DNA of 28,939 bases from a virus, in the IMG/VR virus record IMGVR_UViG_3300033141_003077, positions 1 through 28,939 of that record. The stretch is one strand, 5' to 3'. This document shows, piece by piece, positions 8,874 through 18,800 of this stretch. A program made the translations under genes and the position numbers. The notes under the pieces were generated by a model. It had not been told where the DNA came from, ran no database searches, and was given only the letters and a program-made list of their open reading frames with translations. Position 1 is the first letter of the stretch. Each line of letters starts with the position of its first letter.

Positions 8874-9234
8874 CTTCCGTCTCCTCCTCTAAAATATTAC
8901 TTCCGTTCCCTATAAATAAAGTATGGTTAGAATCTACCCTATCTATAATAAAATGAAGTATGTTAGATAATCTATGCAATACAATAACCATAAAAAACAA
9001 CATCAGTATTGGCGGCAATAAATTATTAATATACAACTCATATAATCCAACCACAAACATCGCCACCCACACTGATACACAGTAAGGGCACTCTAGTAAA
9101 TCGTGCATAAAACTTAATAATTTATTATTAGAATCAAAGCAATACTTACGGATAGGTTTAAAAATATCCGATTTAGAAATTAAATTAGTTAACGCCTCTA
9201 CTAAAATTATTAAAACAACAACTTCTAAAAACAT
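8857..9234 (-). CDS. DUF1360-like integral membrane protein with a CxxC motif
   Basis: A 125-residue protein with three hydrophobic segments at about 2-19, 54-70 and 72-88. A charged loop containing PIRKY leads to LLECPYCVSVWVAM, with Cys49 and Cys52. This layout, and in particular a CPxC.xxWVA motif at the start of a membrane helix, resembles the DUF1360 family found in Firmicutes sporulation genes and in phages. That family has no established biochemical role known to me. The ATG is preceded by GGGGAT. It is the first gene after the hairpin that follows the major capsid gene. Roles in lysis or superinfection exclusion are possible but unsupported by anything specific. Confidence 0.65.
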   Translation of the reverse strand: MFLEVVVLIILVEALTNLISKSDIFKPIRKYCFDSNNKLLSFMHDLLECPYCVSVWVAMFVVGLYELYINNLLPPILMLFFMVIVLHRLSNILHFIIDRVDSNHTLFIGNGSNILEEETEDERLY

Positions 9235-9263
9235 AACTAATCCCCAACCAACTACTATAAGTA

Positions 9264-9287
9264 TGCTTTACAATATAATAATTTCAA
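9264..9287 (-). promoter_or_regulatory. weak candidate promoter before the DUF1360-like gene
   Basis: On the minus strand TTGAAA (9287-9282) is followed after 16 bases by CATACT, a four-of-six match to the -10 consensus. It starts at the base of the post-capsid hairpin, so it could restart transcription after a terminator. The match is weak in AT-rich DNA. Confidence 0.25.
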
Positions 9288-9317
9288 AGTTATGCCCACA
9301 ATACGTGGGCATAACTT
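9287..9317 (-). terminator. perfect 13-bp hairpin after the major capsid gene
   Basis: AAGTTATGCCCAC (9287-9299) and GTGGGCATAACTT (9305-9317) pair perfectly around the five-base loop AATAC. It begins ten bases after the capsid stop. On the minus strand the stem is followed by TGAAATTATTATATTG, which is AT-rich but lacks a clean T-tract. It could be a leaky terminator or a 3'-end stabilising structure that keeps the capsid message abundant. Confidence 0.65.
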
Positions 9318-9327
9318 ATTCAAATTA

Positions 9328-10395
9328 TTATAATGATCTATCAATGATACCCAAACCTAACATTCTTGGATCTAAACATGCAAATCCCACTTCTTCCCAT
9401 CCAAAAAAGCCTTGCTTCTGTACACGTAATAAAGTAGGATCATCATACGCTTCATACTCTTTCCTAATAGGCATTACTAACGAATCATTAACACTTAAAT
9501 CAAACCCAATAATCTGAGTTTCACCCAATGTATTTACAGTACCATCAGCCGCTGTAATATTAGGATTATCAAGTTTATACGCATTAAAATTATTGGAACC
9601 ATCAGCTACAAACTTACCATAAGCCGATCCATTGCCATTAATGTTATATAAACCAGTAGCACCTAAATGCTGCACCTCATGAAGTGCGACATCCCAGATA
9701 GACCCCATACCAGCAGCTTGGAAAATTTCCCTGCGTGTTACAGGATCAATATCAGTATCAGTCCACTCTCGAATATCGGCAGCATCTTCTGGAGACACAT
9801 AAAGATCTGTAAGTGTGCGGCCAATTCTTTTAAAACCAACAATCATCTTATTAATTAACTCTTTTGATAAATACCCAGCGCCGCTTCCGCCAGTAACTTC
9901 ATAAATAGGTGCGGGCCTAGATCCTAACAACCCCTTACCATGAAAGTTAGATGTAGCTGCAGGAATAATTACCCTCCAACCACACTCCTCTTCGTAATCA
10001 GCAATCGCCTTAGCAGCTTTTTCTGCTGCACGCGCTGGAATATCAATCCTAGAATCCCTAGCATAAGAAATCTTCCAATCTCCAGACGCGTCAATGCTAA
10101 ATGTAGGCACATACACATCTTCTCCTACACCTTCAATAAAATTCTGAGCGACATATCCAAGACCAGGTAATACCCAAACAGGGATTTCAAAGTCCTCTGC
10201 TACTGGGTAGCTAGCCTGAGCTCCTGGACCTAATGTCTCAACCGAAAACAATTGTCGCATAATAGAAGTTCTTTCGATAGCCTGTAATATAGGAGTAGTT
10301 AAAGCAGCCGCAAACGCTTTATAAGCCATTAATCCTTCAGGCGTATTAATAGCAGCTGTAGCTCTAAACAGTTCCCTCATTTCTCGTTCATCCAT
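9328..10395 (-). CDS. major capsid protein (probable HK97-fold)
   Basis: A 355-residue protein, most likely the capsid shell subunit. I start it at the ATG at 10395, where GAGGAGGGTG lies at normal spacing. A longer frame from a TTG would translate the binding site. The helical N-terminus (residues 1-45) leads to a compact alpha/beta region with GPGAQASYPVAEDFEIPVW and later TDLYVSPEDAADIREW. The C-terminal part includes a SLVMPIRKEYEAYDDP segment. The assignment rests on size, composition and position: directly after portal, protease and scaffold genes. No sequence motif alone proves the HK97 fold. A strong hairpin follows the gene. Confidence 0.85.
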   Translation of the reverse strand: MDEREMRELFRATAAINTPEGLMAYKAFAAALTTPILQAIERTSIMRQLFSVETLGPGAQASYPVAEDFEIPVWVLPGLGYVAQNFIEGVGEDVYVPTFSIDASGDWKISYARDSRIDIPARAAEKAAKAIADYEEECGWRVIIPAATSNFHGKGLLGSRPAPIYEVTGGSGAGYLSKELINKMIVGFKRIGRTLTDLYVSPEDAADIREWTDTDIDPVTRREIFQAAGMGSIWDVALHEVQHLGATGLYNINGNGSAYGKFVADGSNNFNAYKLDNPNITAADGTVNTLGETQIIGFDLSVNDSLVMPIRKEYEAYDDPTLLRVQKQGFFGWEEVGFACLDPRMLGLGIIDRSL

Positions 10396-10419
10396 ATTTA
10401 ACACCCTCCTCAATAGTTT

Positions 10420-10450
10420 AGGATGCGCATATATAAGCGCATTAATCCTA
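10420..10450 (-). other. small inverted repeat upstream of the capsid gene
   Basis: ATGCGC and GCGCAT pair around an eight-base AT loop, with outer AGGAT/ATCCT arms that can extend the stem across a bulge. It lies between the preceding structural gene and the capsid ribosome binding site. It could protect or process the capsid message. No T-tract follows. Confidence 0.3.
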
Positions 10451-10465
10451 TAAATTTATATCTAA

Positions 10466-11041
10466 CTACTTGAGTAGTTTAACTCTAATAGGGTATAGCG
10501 TAGTATTCGCCTCATTAGCAGAAACTTGTGCAGCTAAAGCACCCTTAACTACTACAGCAACAGCTTTATTAGCAGAAAGAGAGTTCATACTGCCACCTTG
10601 CCCTGTAAGCTCAGACATACTATTCTTCCTAACGCCAAGAACAGTTCCTGCGTTCAACGCACTGCTTCCATTAGCATAATGAATAGTATCCCAAATACCA
10701 AGGTGAGCAACTCCTACTGGCACTGGCTTAGTACCATTAATAACACCGTTATTATTATAACTAGGCTGTGCAATAGCATCCGAAGACCCTAAGTCTCCTG
10801 GCAGCACATATCCAACAGGATGTACAGAATGGTAGCCAGCCTTAACCTTCTGCATTAAAAATCCAAAACATTCTTTTGCTTCGTCAGCTGCAAAAATTTT
10901 AACAGACGCATCTGTCTGACTATCGTCCAAATAGCACGCAGATCCAGCATATGCCAAAACATTACCAGCGCCTCCGCTTATGGTAGTAGCTGCAAACTGA
11001 CAAAATTGATTTTCTACAACAGGATGTCTAGGAATAAACAT
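10466..11041 (-). CDS. probable capsid-associated structural protein
   Basis: A 191-residue protein encoded just before the major capsid gene. It is small-residue-rich (Gly, Ala, Ser, Val) and predicted to be beta-rich, with AGYHSVHPVGYVLPGDLG and VGVAHLGIWDTIHYANGS segments near residues 69-125. This composition is typical of decoration or minor capsid proteins, but no family motif identifies it. AAGGAGGGA precedes the ATG at normal spacing. It could be a decoration protein, a minor capsid subunit or a head-completion protein. The virion assignment rests on its place between scaffold and capsid genes. Confidence 0.65.
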   Translation of the reverse strand: MFIPRHPVVENQFCQFAATTISGGAGNVLAYAGSACYLDDSQTDASVKIFAADEAKECFGFLMQKVKAGYHSVHPVGYVLPGDLGSSDAIAQPSYNNNGVINGTKPVPVGVAHLGIWDTIHYANGSSALNAGTVLGVRKNSMSELTGQGGSMNSLSANKAVAVVVKGALAAQVSANEANTTLYPIRVKLLK

Positions 11042-11070
11042 AATTATAGTCCCTCCTTAACCAAATTTAA

Positions 11071-11856
11071 TTACTTATCACTTAATTTAGCCGCTAACGC
11101 TTTACCTAATTCTCTATACTTACTTACAACAGAATCATCTGGGGAAGTATTTAAATTAAGCAAAGAAGCTACAGCCTTCATAGCATCAATACCAGAACTA
11201 TCATCAACCCCATCTCCATCAACATTAGCATTGACAGAATCATCAGACCCATCTGCGTCAGCACTCGTGTCACTAGAATTATCAGAATTATTAGAATCGC
11301 TTGCGTTAGTAGCATCGTCTGAATCACTTACAGTGCCAGAAGTTTGATCTGAAGCGTCAGACAATTCTTTCATAAGTTCATTTCTCAATTCAATTCTTTC
11401 TTCCTTATAAGCGGCAAACTCGTCATCACTCATATCTCGTAGCTTAGCTAATTGCATTTTAATCGTATCATCTGTAGAAGCCGCGACTTTCTCTGCTTTT
11501 AGCTCTGCGAAACGAGTTGCTGCCAGCTGATCTTTTTTAATAGCTTCAAGTTCAGCTTCCAGCTTTTCAGCCTTTTCAATTAATTCTTCTTTTTCTGTTT
11601 CAATGCTAGATTTCTCTTCTGTTAATTCCTTAACCTTGTCGGTTAATTCAGAAACTGTTTTTTCAAACTCTTCCACACTAGCGGCTACTTCTTCAAGTTC
11701 TTTGTCTTTTGCCTCTAAAGACGCTGTTAACTCGTTGATTTTTTCCGCTGATTGTGTCAAAGCTTCTTCAGTTTCTTTACGCATAGCAACTTCTTCTTGC
11801 TGCTTAAAAATATCATCAACAATAGCTTTAACATCTTCAATTAATTTATCAGACAT
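11071..11856 (-). CDS. scaffold-like coiled-coil protein
   Basis: A 261-residue protein that probably forms the inner scaffold for prohead assembly. I start it at MSDKLIEDVK (11856), which has GAGGAGG nine bases upstream. The longer frame adds a basic, unlikely leader. Residues 1-130 form a long Glu/Lys/Leu coiled coil. About residues 165-220 are an unusually Asp/Ser/Asn-rich linker. The last 35 residues form a short helical domain (IDAMKAVASLL...YRELGKALAAKL), which may contact the capsid protein. Coiled coil plus acidic linker, placed between the protease and the capsid genes, is the classic scaffold arrangement. Cleavage by the upstream protease is expected but not shown. Confidence 0.75.
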   Translation of the reverse strand: MSDKLIEDVKAIVDDIFKQQEEVAMRKETEEALTQSAEKINELTASLEAKDKELEEVAASVEEFEKTVSELTDKVKELTEEKSSIETEKEELIEKAEKLEAELEAIKKDQLAATRFAELKAEKVAASTDDTIKMQLAKLRDMSDDEFAAYKEERIELRNELMKELSDASDQTSGTVSDSDDATNASDSNNSDNSSDTSADADGSDDSVNANVDGDGVDDSSGIDAMKAVASLLNLNTSPDDSVVSKYRELGKALAAKLSDK

Positions 11857-11954
11857 GAAACTAAACCTCCTCTTAATATGTAATTGTGCCGCCAACCTCA
11901 TTTTAATTAATACAACAACACAACTTATAATCCTTCGCCTATTCTATTATAAAT

Positions 11955-12323
11955 TTATACTGTAGCTTGATCGCCTAAAAACACTAAAATATCAAATTTA
12001 CAGTCTGCCGATGCCGCTACAGTAGCCTTAAATGTTACCACATTATTAATAGAATCCTTATCTATATAAGTGGTCAATCCAGCGGCTACAGCACTAAGCG
12101 GCGTTGCTACAACTTTTCCATCAGCAACTTTAAAATTGTTATATGTCACACCGCTAGACACTACTACCTCACTAGTGCCGGATGCCAACGTAATTTCTTT
12201 ACCCCAAAGCATTGGCACTCTATGCCCATTCCCTAAATTTCTATAAACCACAGCTTCTTTGTCATCAGCATTCATTCGTACCACCTTTGGGATACTACTT
12301 CCTTGTCTAATTGCTTGTGGCAT
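11955..12323 (-). CDS. small virion structural protein, possibly decoration
   Basis: A 122-residue, beta-rich protein with no recognised motif. It begins MPQAIRQGSS and has a region of alternating hydrophobic and polar residues (GTSEVVVSSGVTYNN, NNVVTFKATVAAS, FDILVFLG) typical of a small beta-sandwich. AAGGAGG lies nine bases before the ATG. Its position between the prohead protease and the scaffold gene suggests a head decoration or capsid-stabilising protein. A small structural subunit elsewhere in the virion is equally possible. About 100 bases separate it from the scaffold gene, without a clear promoter or terminator. Confidence 0.6.
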   Translation of the reverse strand: MPQAIRQGSSIPKVVRMNADDKEAVVYRNLGNGHRVPMLWGKEITLASGTSEVVVSSGVTYNNFKVADGKVVATPLSAVAAGLTTYIDKDSINNVVTFKATVAASADCKFDILVFLGDQATV

Positions 12324-12337
12324 GAGCGATTTCCTCC

Positions 12338-13483
12338 TTAAAATTTATTAAGTATAGATTTAAGCGTTGACAAAAGATAGCCTCGTTTATCTTTAGCCGA
12401 CGCGCTCTCTAACTTAGTTTTAGTATAGTCTCTTGTTTTTTCTATAATTTTTCGTCGTAAACACTCTGGATGTGTAGCTTCTCTAGATGGTGAAGTACAT
12501 CCAGTATCGTATAGTGTACACCAATTTTCATGTAAAATTTTTGTGTCTGGGCCTTCATACGCAGCATCGATTACACGCTTCTTATAATTTACACATGTAC
12601 CTACATAAGTTTGTCTTGTTAAATCTCTACTATTTAAACCACCAGGATCTTGTGATGGGCTAGTAAATTCTTGAGCATTATCTTTACCTCCACCAGCTCT
12701 TACATCATCTATACTCTCTCCATTTTTAATAGTGATGTCTACAGTAATAATATCATCATTACTATTAGTATCTGCATCTTGATTAGCCGTCTCTAAAATT
12801 AAAGATCTTGGATTTGCTGGCATTTTAACTAATCCACACCCAGAAAATAACAAAGTCTTTAATACCTTTGTTACTTTACCTTTAGCTATCTCTTTGCCAT
12901 TTTGTACCACCCTAACCAAACTACCAAATGAAGAATTATCAATTATTCCCAAAACCTCAGCTTCTTTACGAGATAAAATCATGGATCCTATTTTAATATC
13001 ATAATCTTGATAATAAGTCTCCATTGACAATTTCCACTTCCCGTCCTTAACTTCCTCCGCTAAATCAGGGAATCTACTTTTATATAAAATACCTGCAATT
13101 ACAACATCTAAATCCATAGAATTCAACTCTTTTACGTTTTTCGATTTTAAACTCTCAATATCAATTAAATTACCTTCAGGATCTGTTATAGAACAAGAAT
13201 AAATATGCCCAACAATTTGTGATTCATCGTGCTCTATATCAATAGCTTTATTAGGTATAGTGTTTAAAGCTTTAATCAATTCTTCAGGTAAAAAATAACT
13301 TTTGTTTAAATTCTCACCAGACGAAACAAAAATCCCACTAAAAAACAATAAATCTGGAGTTTTATTATCTGGGAAATCTACAACAGAAGCAACCTCTTGT
13401 AACATAGCCTCTGTTTCATCTACAACTTCTATTTTAGCTTCAACCTTAATAGGATCTTGTATATATCCGTTATCCGATTTCAT
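12338..13483 (-). CDS. prohead maturation protease with a C-terminal cysteine module
   Basis: A 381-residue protein, probably a serine protease of the herpesvirus-assemblin/prohead type that trims scaffold and capsid proteins. His85 in IDIEHDESQIVGHI and Ser153 in WKLSMETYY are likely catalytic residues, and the core closes near residue 228 with FSGCGLVKMPANP. After that comes a roughly 130-residue extension that a minimal protease would not need. It contains Cys297, Cys322, Cys329 and Cys341, which could bind a metal. AGGAG precedes the ATG. The location between portal and scaffold genes supports the call. The role of the cysteine module is unknown. Family assignment is by motif and context. 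Confidence 0.8.
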   Translation of the reverse strand: MKSDNGYIQDPIKVEAKIEVVDETEAMLQEVASVVDFPDNKTPDLLFFSGIFVSSGENLNKSYFLPEELIKALNTIPNKAIDIEHDESQIVGHIYSCSITDPEGNLIDIESLKSKNVKELNSMDLDVVIAGILYKSRFPDLAEEVKDGKWKLSMETYYQDYDIKIGSMILSRKEAEVLGIIDNSSFGSLVRVVQNGKEIAKGKVTKVLKTLLFSGCGLVKMPANPRSLILETANQDADTNSNDDIITVDITIKNGESIDDVRAGGGKDNAQEFTSPSQDPGGLNSRDLTRQTYVGTCVNYKKRVIDAAYEGPDTKILHENWCTLYDTGCTSPSREATHPECLRRKIIEKTRDYTKTKLESASAKDKRGYLLSTLKSILNKF

Positions 13484-13523
13484 TTTAATCTCCTATAAAA
13501 TAATAAATAGCGCTAATTTTAAA

Positions 13524-15461
13524 TTACTTCCCTAATCCAGATAAAAACCCTTCTAAAAATTCATCAAACTGTTTAGGAGAAAGTAACTCCTTAGCCTCCT
13601 TCAAAATATTAAATGCCGCCACATTTTGATCAGTTGGTGCTGGCTGATTACTTGGAGATTGATTTGGTACTTTAGTCTTAGGCGAAGTATTTTTACTCTT
13701 AGGCTTAGTTACTTTTCCTTTAGGCCTCCCTGAAGATGGGGTTCCTTTAGGAGCTCCTTGAGTCGGCTGTGTAATACCCATCTTTGCTTGTTGAAATGGG
13801 CTTCCAACTATACCAAAAGTCCCATCCATCACCATCTGCAGCTCTTCTTCCATATTAGACCTCTCTGTAAAAAAATCAAACCCCAACTCTTCTAATGCAG
13901 TTCTATACGATAACATTCTCCTATCTACAAGCTGTGATACAGTACTCATATAAAGAATTATATCCCTTAAAATAGTATTATCCCATCTAACTTTAGGAAA
14001 CCGATCAAACCCCATAGCCTCAGCTATTTGTCTATATTCTCTATAAATCCATCTTTCTACTAATCTTCTAGCATAGTTAATTTCTTCTATTACAGCTTTA
14101 ACTATTAAACCAGCCTCAGCAACATTAACATTTTCAGTACCATCTATCAAAGCTCTAGACATAGCAATAGCGCCAGTAATATCCTTATTTACTTGTGCAT
14201 ATTTATCCTCTCCTAAAATACTCTCTATTTCTGGAGACACTATCTTTTCTATCTCTAATGTATGATTCCACACAACATCAAATGATTTAGACGGAGTGTT
14301 AAATAACTGCGCTACTGCCGCTAACTGCTCTTGACTTGTACAAGGATATTCGTCATTACCAACTGTAATTTTCAAAATATAATTAGATATTCCATCTAAT
14401 GTACTTAAATCTGCGTCACGTAAAGCTTTTTTATATTCTAAAGATTCAAAAGCTTTAATACCTCTTGGTTTAGGATATAAATCATACGGCTGCTTTCTAT
14501 AGTCTATTTCACCAACATATAGCGGATCAAGCTCTATCTCACCTTTAGTAACAGACTTTTTAAAATCCGACGGAAGAAGTTTTATTAAAAGTTTTTCATC
14601 GTCAGTAAGATCTGAATACTCCTTATTAAATAACTTTTTTAGCTCTGAAGATGCTTTTAGTACTACCTTAGATTTATTAAATAATTGACTTCCTTCAAGC
14701 TTCAATAACGTTGGGTTTAATATAGTATAAGAAACAGGCATATAACCCTTAGACCATAACTTCTTTCTTGCAGCTAAATCTAATTTCAGAATACGATCAT
14801 CTAATTTACGGCCATCTAACTTTGACAGTCTACTATTTAAATACTTCAAATTATCATGCCTAACTTTATCTGCTTTCTCTACCATACTATACAAAACATT
14901 TTTGGCTTTTGAATCTCCTTTAATTTTATAATATGTAACACCAGGCACATATTTACCTATAATCTTATAAGTACGTACAAGCCCTACCCTAAACAAATCA
15001 AAAAATATCCAATCTAATATTTGCTGAAATCCTACATCAAAATTCCAAACATCATAAAATAACTTTATATCAGGATCATCTATATCATTTTCAAACCCTT
15101 TAGCAGCAAAGTTAGCCAAGATGTCTATATGAGCCCCATACACATCATACTCATAATAATAACGTATAGCGTCAGTATATAATACATTAGGATCTTTATC
15201 CACAGGACTAGTCTTAACAAGATCCAATGTACTTCTAGTCACTGCGTCTCGTTTTATTACAGAAGCTAATTCAAACGTTCTTAAATTTATTGCCTTAGAT
15301 GCTGGTAAACTAGCCAACTCTTTATTACGAGGCTGTAAATATAATGTAGACTTTCCACTAGACTCGTCTATTTCAACACGTTTAATCCCAACATCAGGAT
15401 ACTTTTCTTGCAATTCTTTTGTTATATTTTTTAATTTAATATTATCCATATCCCAACCCAT
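13524..15461 (-). CDS. portal protein
   Basis: A 645-residue protein, most likely the dodecameric portal through which DNA enters the head. Size, gene order (directly after the large terminase and a small membrane protein) and segments such as RYYYEYDVYGAHIDILANFAAKG and the helical region near residues 430-520 fit a portal. A Pro/Lys/Ser/Gln-rich tail at about 545-605 precedes a short C-terminal helix. The ATG overlaps the upstream stop as TAATG without a good binding site, so translation may be coupled. An alternative start at Met5 has a weak GGGTTGGGA upstream. The role is inferred from family layout, not from a diagnostic motif. Confidence 0.82.
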   Translation of the reverse strand: MGWDMDNIKLKNITKELQEKYPDVGIKRVEIDESSGKSTLYLQPRNKELASLPASKAINLRTFELASVIKRDAVTRSTLDLVKTSPVDKDPNVLYTDAIRYYYEYDVYGAHIDILANFAAKGFENDIDDPDIKLFYDVWNFDVGFQQILDWIFFDLFRVGLVRTYKIIGKYVPGVTYYKIKGDSKAKNVLYSMVEKADKVRHDNLKYLNSRLSKLDGRKLDDRILKLDLAARKKLWSKGYMPVSYTILNPTLLKLEGSQLFNKSKVVLKASSELKKLFNKEYSDLTDDEKLLIKLLPSDFKKSVTKGEIELDPLYVGEIDYRKQPYDLYPKPRGIKAFESLEYKKALRDADLSTLDGISNYILKITVGNDEYPCTSQEQLAAVAQLFNTPSKSFDVVWNHTLEIEKIVSPEIESILGEDKYAQVNKDITGAIAMSRALIDGTENVNVAEAGLIVKAVIEEINYARRLVERWIYREYRQIAEAMGFDRFPKVRWDNTILRDIILYMSTVSQLVDRRMLSYRTALEELGFDFFTERSNMEEELQMVMDGTFGIVGSPFQQAKMGITQPTQGAPKGTPSSGRPKGKVTKPKSKNTSPKTKVPNQSPSNQPAPTDQNVAAFNILKEAKELLSPKQFDEFLEGFLSGLGK

Positions 15462-15820
15462 TATGTTTTATCCATAGGATTTTGTGCATCTCTTTGCTCT
15501 TTCCACACGGCGGCCACTTGAAAAGCTCCTTTAAATCCTACAATGATACCTAAAACAGAAACAAACTGTATATTGGTTATTTTACCTAAACATAGAAGTA
15601 TAGTAATAAGCGCTATAATCCAAAGTTTAACAGAAATAAACTGTGCAAACAATTTTTGAAACCACACATCCCAATACCAATTTTCACAAATAAAATAGTT
15701 TCTAGTATTTTCGCTTATACTCTTGTTTTCTAACTGATTTAAGTCTGTTTCTAAAGACTCTTCAAACCCTTCCACATTCTTATGTACAACATTTTTCACA
15801 TCCTCTACTTTAACACCCAT
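15461..15820 (-). CDS. two-helix membrane protein between terminase and portal
   Basis: A 119-residue protein with a hydrophilic N-terminal half and two membrane-spanning segments at about 64-80 and 84-106, separated by a short turn, with a charged C-terminal tail. AAGGAG precedes the ATG at eight bases, and the stop overlaps the portal start. A helical hairpin of this size could be a holin, but there is no lysin gene nearby. Its place between terminase and portal would also suit a membrane anchor for packaging or assembly. Nothing in the sequence decides between these. Confidence 0.7.
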   Translation of the reverse strand: MGVKVEDVKNVVHKNVEGFEESLETDLNQLENKSISENTRNYFICENWYWDVWFQKLFAQFISVKLWIIALITILLCLGKITNIQFVSVLGIIVGFKGAFQVAAVWKEQRDAQNPMDKT

Positions 15821-15870
15821 TCACTAAACTCCTTATAAAAAAGAATAAATAGATCTTCTACAATTAACGG

Positions 15871-18800
15871 TTAGTTAATTCTTTTTAATATCGCTGCGTT
15901 ATGTGGGTAAGAAGAATTACTAAGTGAGGCTGTGTCAAATTTGGCTCCTGGAGTGTGAGGACGTACAAATCCCCGATCATGCAACACTTTAGTCTGTATT
16001 CCAGCCTGAGATAAAACTTCCTTTACTCCCCAAGAAGCTAACACTAACGCTGAGTACAAATCCTTATTTTGATCTCTTTTAGGAGTATCAAAATGTGCTA
16101 CGCCTCTAGTGGTTTGTGTAACCACAATGTTCACTAGTTGACTTTTTAATACTTTTACTTCTTCATAAAGTTTCTCTAGCTTTGCACTCGATGTTAATGG
16201 CAATTCAGGAAATAATAAATCTTTATTTTCTAATAAAGCTAACAAATTAAAATTAGCATCAGAAATCCACTGTACAGTAGGATTTAGCAAATGTAATATT
16301 CTTCTACCACTCATATGTTGATTATCTTTGTCTTTAACATCTAATATAGGCTCAAAACCATCATACCCCTCTTGTAATAAATCTTTCCACGCTTTGCCAC
16401 CACCCATAGAATCCATGTACATGCCAACTATGTTAAATGAGGTAAGAAGCCTTTGTATATGTTTAACATTATTCTGTATAGTCTTTTCATTTAGACGTTC
16501 TACATAAACTATTTTATGCGGAGGGCCTGCTTGAAGTACTACTATTCCAGCAGCAGCTCTACCGGCTTGGTTAGGATCTACTCCAAGCACATACTCGTTA
16601 TCCGATACACCAGATGTGTGAATAGTAAACCCTGTTTTTAAACTACACTCTTCTACTAACGAGGCTTTAAAAAACCCGCTACTATCAGAAACCATAGCTG
16701 CCTCATACTCCATCATAAATTCAATTGTTGACATTGTGCGCTTAGCTTTTTTAATATTTTCCTCATCTAAAAACCCTTCTGGTAATAACTTATAAGGTAT
16801 TTGATGAACTGCATACTTATCTTCCTCTCCTTCTTCAATCGCTCTCCAATATGCTTTCATCCTTTCCCACATATGGTTAAATTTAAAATACCCTGACGAA
16901 GTCATTATCATTTTGTTGGCCATATTATCAATAAAATCTTCTTCAGTAGCTAAACCTAATGCAACTAATTCTCGTTGGCGCTCCAACTCTCTAACTCTCT
17001 GCATAGGTTCTAATGATACCGCAGCCATAGGAGTAATAACTAAATCAATTATTTCGGACGGCATTTGAGCTAACTCATCTACCTCGATCAAATAAAACCT
17101 AGACCCGCGAATCTTTGCCCCATCCACGCCTACAGGCAGCGCTTCTATAAAACTACCATTACTACGATCAGTACCTTTAAATTGTAAATAACATGTGTCT
17201 GCACCCCTTACGGGTTTTTTCTCAGCGGCTTCACGTACAATTGAAGATCGTCTATATAATTTTTCTATCTCAGAAAAAATCATTTTTGAATTATGATTAA
17301 TAAATCCATTACACCAATATGCATTTTCTATATCAACTTCTATATCTACCGTATCAGCATAAAAATAGCTTTTATCTAACGGCCTGACAAAAAATAAATT
17401 ATTCTCAATTATTAACTTTAAAATATAATATTCATAAGATTTAAAGCCATGTGTATTGGAAATTCTTAGCAAGTTAATTATCTGATGTCTAAAAAAACCT
17501 TCTTTTTCACAGGGCTTAATTTTACTAATCAATTCAAGCTTATCTATACCTACATGTTTCGCTAATTTACTTATCAAATCATTTACAATATCAGAAGAAT
17601 TCTGTATAACAACATCATCATCCAAATTTATTGAAGTGTTTACATAATTTAATAATTTAACTTGTTTTTTATTTATATTAAATCCTATCTCATTAACAAA
17701 TTTATTGATATTGTCCTGTCCTGTAATACGTAATTTATATAAACCATATGTAACTAACTGCGCATCACCTATTTTAGTCACATCATACTCAAACTCAACA
17801 TCAAGTATAGACACTATGCCAAAATTAAGTAATATAGCTTGTAATGTTTTACACAAAAATTTATTAGCAGACGTATAATCAACTGTTAGTACTTCACCTG
17901 AGTCGCTGGTTACAACACAACAATCCCCATCAACATCATACAATCCCCGTAAAAACCACTTCCACTTATCCTTATTACACTTATACAAAATAGAAGGTAT
18001 ATATGATACACCAACCGATTTAAATAAATTACATAAATCTTTATTATACAACTCAGCAATAAAACAACCGCTATAATCTCGTCTAATAGAAGGTTTTACA
18101 CCAAACTGCTTATATATAACATCACTATATACATTAATTATATCTTCGTCTGTAGTACGTAAATAAACCAAATGTTCATTCTCTATACTACCATGCATAC
18201 AAATCAATCCTAAACAATAAGCTAACTCATTAGTTATAAACCCATTCTCAACCGAATCATCTAAAAATTCTTCCATACCTGATCTAATAACTAAATAATC
18301 ATTACTATCTATAGACTCCAATTTCTTATAGTCAAAGCCCAGGCCTGTCCATATTAAAACCCGATGGTTCTCATCACCTTCTATGCTAAACCCTTTTTCG
18401 CATTCCAATCGAATACACTTTCGATTATAATTTATCCATTTATTCTTTACTTCATTAAACCTCTCTAATGAAAATATACTATCACCAATATTAATATTAT
18501 CATACAACTCCTTAGTTGAACACATAATTCCCTTAGAAGTAATAAACACTGAAGGCTTATGAGAAAGCACTAGACATTGCCTAAATGAAGGACCTATTAA
18601 ACCTATCCTATACCCAGGATATAATAGTGCATGTAATAACGCATTGACTCCTAATAAAAAGGTATTATGATTTATAAATCCATTTGCAAAATAATTAGGC
18701 TCAGTATGCTCAACATCCATGTCCATTTCAAAATCATAACAATCCCCTTCCCACCGCTCAACACTCTTTACTTCATCAAAAAAATAATGTGTATAAAAAA

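Noticed and set aside
9263-11965. Several plus-strand open frames of 63-120 codons opposite the capsid and scaffold genes
   Set aside because: They are mirror frames of well-supported minus-strand genes, lack good binding sites, and have odd composition such as Ser/Thr/Leu runs or unpatterned Cys/His-rich stretches.
15461-15820. Holin assignment for the two-helix membrane protein
   Set aside because: Topology fits, but no endolysin lies nearby and the gene sits between terminase and portal. It is left as a membrane protein of unknown role.
15862-15880. AATTAAC/GTTAATT repeat around the terminase stop codon
   Set aside because: Seven base pairs, mostly A-T, and partly inside the coding region. 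Too weak to call a terminator.
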